Shown: positions 8,846 through 16,024 of the stretch, piece after piece
Layout: every line of letters starts with the position of its first letter
How positions within the stretch are numbered: position 1 is the stretch's first letter
Assembly (NCBI GenBank): GCA_021775835.1
Contig: JAJFHC010000024.1
Span: 1-53,756, forward strand
Origin: Hyphomicrobiales bacterium
GTDB lineage: Bacteria > Pseudomonadota > Alphaproteobacteria > Rhizobiales > JAJFHC01
Direction of reading: 5' to 3'
Length of the DNA stretch: 53,756 nt
Position numbers and translations under genes: made by a program
Notes under the pieces: model-generated
Database searches by the model: none
The model's input: the letters and a program-made list of their open reading frames with translations, nothing else
What the model was told of the DNA's origin: nothing

Positions 8846-9016
8846 TCAGCGCGATTGCCCCGCGTCTTTGTCGATGTTGTGACTGTGTGTTGCCCGGTCG
8901 GTCACCGCCTGCAGATGCGTGCGCGTGCCGGGCAGATATCGGGCGATTGCGAGCAACACGGCTACTGCGATGGCCAGCGCGGCAAGGGACACGAGGACTT
9001 GGGACCGCCAGCTCAT
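8846..9016 (-). CDS. Small single-pass membrane protein of the phage operon
   Basis: A 56-residue protein begins MSWRSQVLVSLAALA and has one hydrophobic helix (about residues 7-26) followed by a polar, His-containing tail (ATHSHNIDKDAGQSR). Its ATG at 9016 overlaps the TGA of the methyltransferase gene by 4 bp (9013-9016), as elsewhere in this operon, which supports it being a real gene. A longer frame in another register covers the same DNA but lacks this coupling. Function unknown; small phage membrane proteins often act in superinfection exclusion or lysis control, but nothing here shows which. Confidence 0.6.
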   Translation of the reverse strand: MSWRSQVLVSLAALAIAVAVLLAIARYLPGTRTHLQAVTDRATHSHNIDKDAGQSR

Positions 9017-9687
9017 GTTGGTCCACTCCTGCCGGCTGGGGAATAATCCCCTGCCCGCTCAAACAGTTTCCGGCACGCCGGGATCAGCCTGACTCGTGGA
9101 TCCGCTCCAGGACGCAACACCGGGTGCAGCCAGACGAACCAGACAAACATCATCGGCTTGACGGGCGATACGCCGTCCAGCTGACCCTTGAAGATGTTGA
9201 GCCGTTCCGCGTAGGCGACGATGAAGTTGGCAGGTGTGGGCCCGTGCAGATGCCGGCACCGCCCGATGGTCTCGAGGAACTGCACCTTGACCAGCACGGC
9301 GACATTGACGCGCAGCGCCAGGGCCTTCAGCACGAACGCCATCGCCAGATCATCGAACGGCGGGTTTGTGATCAGCCAGTCCGTGTCCAGAGGCAATTGC
9401 CACTGCGGATGGAGGAAGTCGGCGACCGCACCAAAACCCCGGTCGACCAGGTCGGAGGTATGGACCGTGGCAAAATATTCCCCCAGAGGCCGCGCCATGT
9501 CGCCAGCACCACACGCCGGTTCAACGACGGACAGTTTCTTGAGCTTGTCGAGGCCACCTACGATGTCGGCCAGGACCAGTTCACAAAAAGCCCGTGTGGC
9601 CCAGGGCGGTGTCGGGAAGAAGTCATGATCGTCGGCCGATTCAAACCGTCGTGACAGAACTGAAGGGTTTGAGATCAGTCCGGTCAT
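9013..9687 (-). CDS. Phage SAM-dependent DNA methyltransferase, probably N6-adenine type
   Basis: The start at 9687 (MTGLISNPSVLSRRF) gives 224 residues and overlaps the upstream stop by 4 bp. The protein has a SAM-binding motif I-like stretch (LSVVEPACGAGDMARPL, with the E/D-x-x-C-G-x-G pattern of adenine methyltransferases) and the catalytic motif IV TNPPFDD, a NPP[F/Y] motif. The FPTPPWATRAF stretch near residue 25 is common in phage methyltransferases that lack a paired nuclease. It may protect phage DNA or serve in regulation. No restriction endonuclease is encoded beside it. A longer frame to 10131 is open, but it overlaps two other genes and is not used. Confidence 0.82.
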   Translation of the reverse strand: MTGLISNPSVLSRRFESADDHDFFPTPPWATRAFCELVLADIVGGLDKLKKLSVVEPACGAGDMARPLGEYFATVHTSDLVDRGFGAVADFLHPQWQLPLDTDWLITNPPFDDLAMAFVLKALALRVNVAVLVKVQFLETIGRCRHLHGPTPANFIVAYAERLNIFKGQLDGVSPVKPMMFVWFVWLHPVLRPGADPRVRLIPACRKLFERAGDYSPAGRSGPT

Positions 9688-10031
9688 CGTGTGGCCTCCT
9701 CTTCCCACCAGTATTTTGGCCGCACGGGTGCAGCAGGCATTGCAGCTGCAGGGGATTGTTGGGTGTCGCGAGCAAGCTTGAGCGCGGCAGACAGGAGCGC
9801 GTGTGTGGCCGGTGTCAGCCCGCGGTCGATCACGCAACAGGCCGAGGCCCGCAGCACGGTCTCGATCTCCCCGAAGCGCACATGTCCGTGCCGGTCCGTG
9901 ACCGGTGGCGGCAGGCCTTCGACAGCCGAGCGCAGTTCTGCCATCCGCGATGGTGTTGCCGCGGAGGGACCGCCTACCTCGAGCACGGAAGCGACACCGA
10001 TCATGCGCATGATGGGCGTGCGCCTGGTCAT
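9684..10031 (-). CDS. Hypothetical phage operon protein
   Basis: The 115-residue frame starts at the ATG at 10031, which overlaps the upstream TGA by 4 bp (10028-10031), and its own TGA overlaps the methyltransferase ATG by 4 bp. It has a central helical region (ATHALLSAALKLARD) and ends in a Pro/Ala-rich linker before WWEEEATR. I do not recognise a family and see no membrane segment or catalytic motif. The double overlap argues that it is translated. Confidence 0.55.
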   Translation of the reverse strand: MTRRTPIMRMIGVASVLEVGGPSAATPSRMAELRSAVEGLPPPVTDRHGHVRFGEIETVLRASACCVIDRGLTPATHALLSAALKLARDTQQSPAAAMPAAPVRPKYWWEEEATR

Positions 10032-10207
10032 CCGGCCTCCACCATCGCATTGGCGCACAGGGCGTCGGCAATTTGCCGGTTGAAAGTGAGAACCTTGTGG
10101 CGATCAAGCGGGAACACCTGTTCCGTGCCATCGGTCACTACGACCAGCTCAAGAAGCCGGTCGGCTTTGTACTCGCCGGTCTCGCGCAGGAAGGCCAGGT
10201 TCGGCAT
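10028..10207 (-). CDS. Small hypothetical phage operon protein, 59 residues
   Basis: This short gene starts ATG at 10207, sharing one base with the TAA of the TSCPD gene, and ends TGA at 10028 inside the next ATGA overlap. The protein reads MPNLAFLRETGEYKADRL at its start, with a charged middle (VVTDGTEQVFPLDRHK). No family is recognised. Coupling on both sides, rather than homology, is the support for it. Confidence 0.5.
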   Translation of the reverse strand: MPNLAFLRETGEYKADRLLELVVVTDGTEQVFPLDRHKVLTFNRQIADALCANAMVEAG

Positions 10208-10527
10208 TATTCCTCGCCTCCGGTCAAAGCGATCGCTCGGTCAAGAGCCAGACCAAGCAGCCCGGTGGGCACGCCTGCCTCGTTGCGCTCAAACGCCTGC
10301 GTCAGATCCTGCGGCGGGCACCCGTACTGCAGCGCGAGCGACACGGCGATTGCCGCGTCGTGCATCATTACTGACAGTTCCGTGCCGGACTTGTCGGAAT
10401 CGATGAAGAGTTCTCCCAGCTGTCCATTGGCGCCGACCGATGCAGTGATGGTGTAGATGAAATTGCGGTGCTGGATCTCGAACATGTCGGATGCACGGCG
10501 CCCGGATAAGCGTTCGCGGTCTGCCAT
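10207..10527 (-). CDS. TSCPD-domain protein (ribonucleotide reductase-tail-like)
   Basis: Residues 15-100 match the TSCPD domain pattern found at the C-terminus of some adenosylcobalamin ribonucleotide reductases and as free proteins in phages. The order is ITASVGANGQLGELFID, then KSGTELSVMMHDAAIAVSLALQYG, then a Gly/Pro turn with GLLGLALDRA. The ATG at 10527 overlaps the previous stop by one base; a GTG at 10530 is an alternative. Free TSCPD proteins have no settled function; nucleotide metabolism or reductase regulation is the family-level guess. It sits early in the leftward operon, after the CII-like gene. Confidence 0.7.
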   Translation of the reverse strand: MADRERLSGRRASDMFEIQHRNFIYTITASVGANGQLGELFIDSDKSGTELSVMMHDAAIAVSLALQYGCPPQDLTQAFERNEAGVPTGLLGLALDRAIALTGGEE

Positions 10528-11006
10528 CACCCCTCCCCGTTCCCGTCGCGGAACGGGCGTGCCACGTCGGCCACCGCCTGCATTGCCGCCATCGCCTCAT
10601 CGGCTACCTTGATGATGCGTCCGGCTTCATTTGCCGACAGCTGCCCGTCTTTCAGATCCTCCGAGATCTCGGCAAACACATCCGAGGACTCCTTGGCGGC
10701 ATGCGCCATCGTGGTCAGCATGTCACCCACCGCCGGTGCGTCCAGCGCCACAAGCTTGAAGCCCAGCTCATGGGCCAGAAAGGTCGACACGATCGGTCGC
10801 CGGCAATGCGCCTCAAGGGCGTGGGCCACATCGAGCGGCATATGGACGATCTCATGGTCGCCGTCCGGGTCCGTGTACTTGTGCAGTGTCGCTCTCCCCA
10901 CCCGGCACAACACCGCCGCCTTGTCAGCACCGCCGCAGGCGTCGACCAGTTGCGTCTGGGCGTCCTTGATCGAACTCGGCACGCGAGGTTTGTACGGTTT
11001 AGGCAT
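10527..11006 (-). CDS. CII-like phage regulatory protein
   Basis: This 159-residue protein begins KPYKPRVPSSIKDAQTQLVDACGG and continues with a helix-turn-helix region (ADKAAVLCRVGRATLHKYTD). That layout matches the phage regulatory protein CII family found beside Cro in alpha- and gammaproteobacterial prophages. The C-terminal half is helical (ISEDLKDGQLSANEAGRIIKV). The gene overlaps the Cro-like gene by 8 bp. In related phages such proteins influence the lysis-lysogeny choice. The target promoter is not identified here. Confidence 0.75.
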   Translation of the reverse strand: MPKPYKPRVPSSIKDAQTQLVDACGGADKAAVLCRVGRATLHKYTDPDGDHEIVHMPLDVAHALEAHCRRPIVSTFLAHELGFKLVALDAPAVGDMLTTMAHAAKESSDVFAEISEDLKDGQLSANEAGRIIKVADEAMAAMQAVADVARPFRDGNGEG

Positions 11007-11307
11007 CTGCGACCTCCGGTTGTGGGGAGGTTTTGGATGTCACAATCTCAGTGACGGGATTGACCCGAGCCGACAGGGTGTGGGGATGAAAGAGTCCCGC
11101 TTCTGTAAGCCAGGCAATACGGGCGACGTGAAAGTCGTTCGCGGTTACCGAATCACCGGAAAACGCTCGAATTCTTTCAACCATCTCGGCGCTAGGCGTT
11201 CGTTGCCCTCGCGCCCAAAGACGGACAGCTTCTGTTGTCACGGCCAGAATTTCCGCCATTTGAGCATGGCTCAGTTCGTGAGTTCGCAAGAAATCTTCAA
11301 ATGTCAT
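10999..11307 (-). CDS. Cro-like repressor, first gene of the leftward early operon
   Basis: The 102-residue protein has an N-terminal helix-turn-helix (LSHAQMAEILAVTTEAVRLWARG) of the Cro/YdaS-like kind, which plausibly binds the operators at 11317-11355. A C-terminal tail of about 40 residues has no recognised domain. It is divergent from the CI-type repressor with 83 bp between the starts, the standard immunity-region layout, and overlaps the CII-like gene by 8 bp. Confidence 0.8.
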   Translation of the reverse strand: MTFEDFLRTHELSHAQMAEILAVTTEAVRLWARGQRTPSAEMVERIRAFSGDSVTANDFHVARIAWLTEAGLFHPHTLSARVNPVTEIVTSKTSPQPEVADA

Positions 11308-11390
11308 GCAATGACGTCAAACAGATTGTTTGATTCTGGTCAAGCAATTTGTTGGTAACAGATCCCAACAGAACGTTGTAAAACTAGCTA
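11308..11390. promoter_or_regulatory. Immunity region: operators between cro-like and cI-like genes
   Basis: The site at 11317-11333 is a perfect palindrome with 7-bp arms, TCAAACA-GAT-TGTTTGA. A degenerate copy, CAAGCA-ATT-TGTTGG, lies at 11341-11355. A weaker one may lie at 11366-11380. On the minus strand a -35-like TTGACC (11343-11338) precedes the palindrome, which would overlap the -10 region of the cro promoter. The same motif recurs at 12212-12259. The positions fit CI/Cro operators; binding itself is inferred. Confidence 0.7.
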
Positions 11391-12017
11391 ATGCCAAACA
11401 GGATCAAAGAATTACGCGTTGCGCGCGGGCTGACGCAGAGCAAACTGGCGGACCAGGCCGGGACCAGCAATCAGATGATTGGCTTGCTGGAGAAGGGTGA
11501 ACGACAACTCACCCAAGACTGGATGATTCGCTTATCAGCGGTTTTGAACGTCCAACCTGCTGAGCTAATTGCGGAGGCGCCACCGCCAGAACCGATTTAC
11601 GTCCGCGGTAAAGTGCAGGCAGGCACCTGGTCGGAAGCTTTGGAATGGGAACAGAACCGTCGCTATCCTGTTTGGGTGCCGATCCCAGGTCATTGGAAGC
11701 CACTGCCCAAATACGGGTTGGAAGTACACGGTCCGTCGATGAATCGGCGCTATCCGGAGGGTACTATCCTTGTTTGTGTCGGCATTCTTGATGCGGATAT
11801 CGAGCCAAAGGAAGGGCAGCGCTACATCGTGCAGCGTGAAAGTGCCGGCGAATTCGAAATGACGGTCAAGGAACTCAAGATTGATAAGGATGGACGTCCC
11901 TGGCTTTGGCCCGATTCTGATGATCCCGAACATCAAAATCCACTTGCAGCAAATGGTGATGACGGAGATACAATCCAAATACTGGCAATCGTCATCACAT
12001 CCGTTCAGCCGGAGTAG
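11391..12017 (+). CDS. CI-type phage repressor with LexA-like S24 autocleavage domain
   Basis: This 208-residue protein has an N-terminal HTH (residues 5-40; GLTQSKLADQAGTSNQMIGLLEKG) and a C-terminal peptidase S24 domain. The likely autocleavage bond is A77-G78 (KVQAGTW), the nucleophile is S116 (VHGPSMNRR) and the general base is K160 (MTVKEL). By family it holds the prophage silent and self-cleaves when RecA filaments form after DNA damage. All three key features are intact, so the switch looks functional even though structural genes are absent. It is divergent from the cro-like gene. Confidence 0.9.
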   Translation: MPNRIKELRVARGLTQSKLADQAGTSNQMIGLLEKGERQLTQDWMIRLSAVLNVQPAELIAEAPPPEPIYVRGKVQAGTWSEALEWEQNRRYPVWVPIPGHWKPLPKYGLEVHGPSMNRRYPEGTILVCVGILDADIEPKEGQRYIVQRESAGEFEMTVKELKIDKDGRPWLWPDSDDPEHQNPLAANGDDGDTIQILAIVITSVQPE

Positions 12018-12211
12018 GTTTCGGATTTGTTTATGATGGCAAGGGTCCAGCCAAACGCAGGCCACGATTACTAGTGCTGCGTCCCGTGTCATGCGCTTAT
12101 CTCCCCATCAAATCATAACTCGTACGCTTTGAGGCACTCATTTCCGTTGGCGATTCTTAACACGAATCAAATAGCGGAGATCAAACAATCCGTCGCTTGG
12201 GTACCCATTAC

Positions 12212-12259
12212 CCAACAATTTGTTTATTTTTGTTGACTATCGATCCAACAATCTGTTTA
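12212..12259 (+). promoter_or_regulatory. Second operator pair and candidate promoter for the rightward operon
   Basis: Two nearly identical sites, CCAACA-ATT-TGTTTA (12212-12226) and CCAACA-ATC-TGTTTA (12245-12259), lie 33 bp apart and match the operator arms in the cro-cI gap. A -35-like TTGACT at 12233-12238 lies between them, so the second site would cover the -10 area. The arrangement repeats that of the cro promoter. It suggests that the repressor also controls the rightward genes starting at 12297. A further half-site, CAAACA, is at 12182-12187. Confidence 0.65.
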
Positions 12260-12296
12260 TGTTTGTCCCGCTCGAAACCCGAACAGAGCCTGTCCA

Positions 12297-12656
12297 ATGT
12301 GTCCTCAGCTATCAATTGGCGCTACCGAACAACTCTCCCTCTCCCATGATGGTCGCATCCCCGACCGCCTGTGGCAGGCCGCTCGCAAGATCGAAGGCAC
12401 GCACAAGGCCAGGCAGGCCATTGCCCGCAACCCGCGTGTCCAAGTTGGCCACATCACCATGAAACCCGACCTCGCGGTCGCGCTGATGGCCGACACCATT
12501 GTCAGGTCCGCCATTGCACGCGGCTGCGTCGACAAGCTGGACCTTCAGCAAGTTGGGTTTTCCGAGGCGCAGATCAATGAATATCACGACGACGCGTTCG
12601 CTCTTGCAATCACAGAAGAGCCCCGCATCGTCAGCATACTCGCCCAGGATGCCTGA
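12297..12656 (+). CDS. Hypothetical protein, first gene of the rightward phage operon
   Basis: The frame gives 119 residues from the ATG at 12297, about 40 bp after the second operator. The middle part is helical (RIPDRLWQAARKIEGTHKARQAIA) and the C-terminal half is acidic. No family is recognised. Its TGA shares a base with the ATG of the next gene (12656), which supports both genes. It is probably silent in the lysogen, because the CI-type operators lie directly upstream. Confidence 0.5.
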   Translation: MCPQLSIGATEQLSLSHDGRIPDRLWQAARKIEGTHKARQAIARNPRVQVGHITMKPDLAVALMADTIVRSAIARGCVDKLDLQQVGFSEAQINEYHDDAFALAITEEPRIVSILAQDA

Positions 12657-12949
12657 TGTTCTACCGGGTCGACATGCTGAACGAAGCTGAAGCTGCAATC
12701 GGTACCGGCAGACGAACCGTCTTCCTCGAACGCATCGGTCCGAAATGGGTTTCCATACGCAACCCTTATACCCTGCGCGCCGCCCGGTTGAAGCGTCGTG
12801 AATGGGACCGCATCGAGCACACGGCACGCCCTATTTGCCGCCCACGCAATCTCAAGCGCGCTGTGAGCATCTACCTGAAGTCCACCAACCAGAAACGCAC
12901 TGCCGCTATCAGACGCATGTGCAATCACAGAGGAATGGTGTCCGCATGA
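12656..12949 (+). CDS. Hypothetical basic protein of the rightward operon
   Basis: This 97-residue protein is strongly basic (RAARLKRREWDRIEHTARP, then PRNLKRAVSIYLK). Such a charge is common in phage proteins that contact nucleic acid, but no domain is recognised. It is linked to the previous gene by one shared base and to the next by an ATGA overlap (12946-12949). Confidence 0.5.
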   Translation: MFYRVDMLNEAEAAIGTGRRTVFLERIGPKWVSIRNPYTLRAARLKRREWDRIEHTARPICRPRNLKRAVSIYLKSTNQKRTAAIRRMCNHRGMVSA

Positions 12950-13329
12950 GCGACACCGGCACTCAGGACGGGCTCACCGGTCGTTCAAGAATGCGCCGCC
13001 TCTGGCTGATCGGCCCGCAGGTGGTCGAGATCGAGTACATCACACCTGTCTATGTCGCGGCCCGGTGGCAAAATCCCTACAACGTCGAGAAGTGGCCGAG
13101 GCGGCGGTTGTGGCGCCGGGTTACCGAAGGCGATATTGGGGGCATAATTCACGAAGTCGCCGCATTGCGTAGCGCTCTCGAGTACCGGGCGATCAAGCAG
13201 GAAGAAGGTGGCGCCTGGTGCGACCTCTGTGAACGGCGGGTAGACGGCAGTGATGATCGTCAACACGGTTCCGCTTGCCTGCTGCATGCGGACAGGCGAC
13301 CTGTTATCTCAAACGCCGGGCATTCGTGA
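12946..13329 (+). CDS. Hypothetical protein with a C-terminal Cys/His cluster
   Basis: The start at 12946 overlaps the previous stop by 4 bp and gives 127 residues; the frame is open further upstream, but that part would overlap the previous gene. The N-terminal half is Trp/Arg-rich. The C-terminal end carries CDLCERR and, about 16 residues on, HGSACLLH, four to five potential zinc ligands. That could be a small zinc-binding fold, but I cannot name one. Confidence 0.45.
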   Translation: MSDTGTQDGLTGRSRMRRLWLIGPQVVEIEYITPVYVAARWQNPYNVEKWPRRRLWRRVTEGDIGGIIHEVAALRSALEYRAIKQEEGGAWCDLCERRVDGSDDRQHGSACLLHADRRPVISNAGHS

Positions 13330-13397
13330 TGGAAAGCCCGGCCAGCCGCGCCCCGTCGAATCTAGCTCCGCGCACGGCGTGCGCCGACCGGAAATGA
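13329..13397 (+). CDS. Possible 22-residue leader peptide in the rightward operon
   Basis: An ATG at 13329 shares its first base with the preceding TGA, and the frame ends at a TGA (13395-13397) that overlaps the ATG pair of the next gene. The peptide would read MESPASRAPSNLAPRTACADRK. Unbroken stop-start contacts on both sides are the only evidence. It may instead be a reinitiation bridge or chance. Confidence 0.2.
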   Translation: MESPASRAPSNLAPRTACADRK

Positions 13398-13669
13398 TGC
13401 CCAACCCTACCGCTCATATCGACCGGCAAGATTCTAGTGTTTCGGGACAACAACGCAAGCGCATACCGCGTAGAAAGCCTGTCACGCTGGAACGCATCGA
13501 GGCGGCATTGGACATACTAGCGGAAATCATTTACAGGCGTCGTGACGGCGACGTTTTTCTCCCGATCTACGAACGTCTGGAACAGGAACATGAAGCCCTA
13601 AGAGCCAACGCAGCCATCAAACATCGAATCTGCCAAAGAGCAACAGGAGCCAATCGACGCCCAGACTAA
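13394..13669 (+). CDS. Hypothetical phage protein, last gene of the rightward operon
   Basis: Starting at the ATG at 13394 the protein has 91 residues; an upstream frame extends to 13250 but overlaps the previous gene by 80 bp. The C-terminal half is helical and charged (TLERIEAALDILAEIIYRRR, then YERLEQEHEALRAN), resembling small coiled-coil phage proteins. No family is recognised. Confidence 0.45.
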   Translation: MMPNPTAHIDRQDSSVSGQQRKRIPRRKPVTLERIEAALDILAEIIYRRRDGDVFLPIYERLEQEHEALRANAAIKHRICQRATGANRRPD

Positions 13670-13771
13670 CCGTCTTCCGGCGATCGCAGTTACCTTAAAC
13701 ATCACTGCGACGGACGCGCTCAGTAAGATGTGGGCATGCCTCTTGTTCGCATAATACACAATATGGAACGT

Positions 13772-13796
13772 GAAACAGAATGGCCTATTCTGTTTC
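13772..13796. repeat. Perfect 10-bp hairpin, possible terminator or operator
   Basis: GAAACAGAAT at 13772-13781 and ATTCTGTTTC at 13787-13796 are exact reverse complements with a 5-base loop. No T-run follows on either strand, so an intrinsic terminator is doubtful. The left arm, with its preceding CGT, recurs at 15798-15810 on the far side of the TPR gene. Confidence 0.45.
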
Positions 13797-14212
13797 GTAG
13801 GATTTCAGGGCCAAAGCGGCCGTTAGTCGATGCCGCCGACGCGGCAAAATTTGACAACCTCTGCCTTCCGGCGAATTCACAGGCAACGGCAATTCCGAGC
13901 CCGACTTGGATGTTGGCGTGAGTTATCCGAATTGGCGATTCCGGCCCTTTGCCGACATTCGACCCAATCAATCCGCGATCCCGTTTGCGGACATTCGCCG
14001 CGGTTGCGAGCAGCACCATTTGTAGATGGCGGCAATGCGGACAAAACGACCAAACTCGATTGTCTTGGAGGTCTGATTTGCGACATGTCTCGCATTGTCA
14101 CTTTGTGCCACTTCCAGACATTCAAACAACGGTGCCCTGAGGGGGAACCAAACCCACCGAAATCCAGTTCAATAACTGAAATGTCTTGCCACTAAACGAC
14201 CAGGACTTCATC

Positions 14213-14308
14213 ATGTCTAAGCAATATAGTACACTGGGCCATCGCAAATTCTCGAGGCATCGGCGATTTTTAGAAGCTCGCGAGATCGGTCACAATAGAA
14301 AAGACTGA
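14213..14308 (+). CDS. Possible 31-residue basic peptide
   Basis: An ATG at 14213, 7 bp after an AGGA ribosome-binding motif (14202-14205), opens 31 codons to a TGA at 14306-14308. The peptide is very basic (HRKFSRHRRFLEAREI). There is no homology evidence. Confidence 0.2.
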   Translation: MSKQYSTLGHRKFSRHRRFLEAREIGHNRKD

Positions 14309-14334
14309 GTGCCTGCGTTGTTGGAAGGCTACTT

Positions 14335-15315
14335 ATGAATCAATCTGGACAGACAACGACACGCCGAATTTTCATGACGCTGTTAATCGCGTTTTTTGTA
14401 GGGGTTGGTTTCAGTCGCGGCGCGTTTGCCGAAGATTTCTTTGTGTGTGTCCAAGGTAAGCCCAAGACCGCAGACAGAGTTACAGCCTGCTCAGCGATGA
14501 TAAAGCGTAATAGCAAGCACCAAAGCACAACGAAACAAAAAGACCAGCTCGCCAACTTTTATGCGTTCCGCGGAATAGGCCGAACGGACCAAAAGGATTA
14601 TGCTGGCGCGATCGCGGACTTCAATACAGCTTTGAAACTTTCGCCGACGAAGAACGAGCATGCATACGCGAACCGCGGCTGGGCATGGTATCTGACGGGA
14701 GAGTTTCAGAAATCATACGACGATTTTGATCAGGCAGTCCGGATAGGGCCAAAGAAAGTTGCGAACTACCAAGCGCGCGCTGCGGCAGCCGAGGCACTTG
14801 GTGACCAGGCGTCAGCTATCGCAGATCTAACCAAGGCAATTGCGATCAATCCGAAAGATCCTGAGAGCTACAGACGACGTGCAAAAATGTTCGTGCGGTA
14901 CAAGGATCTTGCATCGGCGATTGGCGACTATGGTGAGATGATTAAACTTGATAAGAAGGACATGTTGGCGTTCCACGAGCGTTCCAAATTACATAGAGAA
15001 ACCAAGAATTTTGAGGCCATGTTGGCCGATGCAACGGCGGCAGAGAGCTTGAAGATAGGGCACCCCTTGCTGCTAGCTTTGCGTGCCTATGCTTTGAGGA
15101 AGGTCGGTCACCAAAAACGGAGCCGAACGCTGATCAAGCACGCTTTCAACAATTGGAAGGCTGTGTGCCGCTCAAAGCACAAGAAAGTAATTTCGAATGT
15201 GCAGAAAGAGTACAAGAAACTCAATCTGTATCAGGGAGAGATAGACGGCACCTGTAACGAAGCGTTTAGGGCTTCCGTTCTGGCTTGCATCAAGAATTCC
15301 AGGTGCCGGTACTGA
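14335..15315 (+). CDS. Periplasmic TPR-repeat protein
   Basis: The 326-residue protein has a signal peptide (TLLIAFFVGVGF core, cleavage near AFA-EDF) and about five tetratricopeptide repeats between residues 70 and 260 (YAFRGIGRTDQKDYAGAIADF, then AYANRGWAWYLTGEFQKSYDDF in order). The C-terminus (LNLYQGEIDGTCNEAFRASVLAC) resembles one peptidoglycan-binding-like repeat, which suggests an envelope scaffold. Six Cys residues could form disulfides. Similar TPR proteins are common in Hyphomicrobiales. It has AT-richer non-coding DNA on both sides and no operon partners. Confidence 0.8.
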   Translation: MNQSGQTTTRRIFMTLLIAFFVGVGFSRGAFAEDFFVCVQGKPKTADRVTACSAMIKRNSKHQSTTKQKDQLANFYAFRGIGRTDQKDYAGAIADFNTALKLSPTKNEHAYANRGWAWYLTGEFQKSYDDFDQAVRIGPKKVANYQARAAAAEALGDQASAIADLTKAIAINPKDPESYRRRAKMFVRYKDLASAIGDYGEMIKLDKKDMLAFHERSKLHRETKNFEAMLADATAAESLKIGHPLLLALRAYALRKVGHQKRSRTLIKHAFNNWKAVCRSKHKKVISNVQKEYKKLNLYQGEIDGTCNEAFRASVLACIKNSRCRY

Positions 15316-16024
15316 GTTGGCAATTGGCGCGTGTGAGCGCAGAGAGTCGCATGCGCATTATTTGTACCTTTGTTCCGGCGCTGACCGGCATGGAAGAACA
15401 CGATGCAGACGGTTCGCTGTAGTCCCCGCACGTAGATTATCGGAGTTGCTTAGAGTCCGCTTGGGGTCAAACCTGTGCATACGATTCTTATGGGACTATC
15501 TCGTTTGCGACATCATTCGAAGGTCTCGAATGGGCTCGGAGCGGACTGACGCGCCGCAGAGTGAAACGCAAATCCTGTGTCTTCTGAATGTCAGCTTCTG
15601 AAGCAGGTGACCGCTGAACTCGCTTGTGCGGCGAAGGTCCGGAATCCGCCCATCTGAGCCCTCTGGGGCAGAAACCACTCTAGCCACTTTGTCCGCACAG
15701 CCGCAATCAGACAACCCATGTATGAACAACAGCGCCGGGCCGACATTCCTGTGTTGGACAAAAAATTTGAATGACTGCTATCGGGTGTGCGACGGGTCGT
15801 GAAACAGAATTTTTTAGTTCGTTTCGCAAATTTGCCCTGCCGGTTCGGATTACCTGAGATTGAGCTCAGCGATTACTGATTTTTGAAGCAGTTGTGCTCG
15901 ACATTATTTCACTCGGATAGAGATGGCCCTTTTCTTTTCTCATATATATTCGATAATGTCCTTTATAACATATACATGAGCAAGACGCCGCGCGCGGGCG
16001 CGAGGCATAACGGAGGGGAAAACG
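15316..16024. other. Gene-free stretch with the promoter of the collagen-like gene
   Basis: I see no convincing gene in about 700 bp. A short frame near 15430-15600 encodes a Cys-containing fragment (SCLESAWGQTCAYDSYG) with no start, possibly a gene remnant. From 15935 the DNA is AT-rich, ideal for a promoter. A GGAGGGG ribosome-binding site at 16012-16018 serves the next gene. Confidence 0.4.

Larger units (their letters stand above)
13670..14334. other. Gene-poor AT-richer stretch
   Basis: About 665 bp contain short frames on both strands, none of which looks coding. Visible structure is a 10-bp hairpin at 13772-13796, a GACATTCG word at 13952-13959 and again at 13992-13999, and a possible 31-codon gene at 14213-14308. 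The base composition differs from the phage operon, which suggests a junction between the phage module and other acquired DNA. Confidence 0.4.

Noticed and set aside
8787..9062. A 91-codon frame on the minus strand covering the end of the methyltransferase gene
   Set aside because: Its residues are Arg/Ser/His-rich like a shadow frame, and it conflicts with the ATGA-coupled 56-residue membrane protein gene at 8846-9016.
13720..14019. Overlapping frames on both strands in the gap before the TPR gene
   Set aside because: No ribosome-binding site, no recognisable domain, and opposite-strand frames of similar length, so chance is likelier.
15317..15601. A 94-codon frame after the TPR gene
   Set aside because: Low-complexity Cys/Arg composition and no start context. 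A nearby SCLESAWGQTC-like stretch is in another frame without a start, so at most a remnant.
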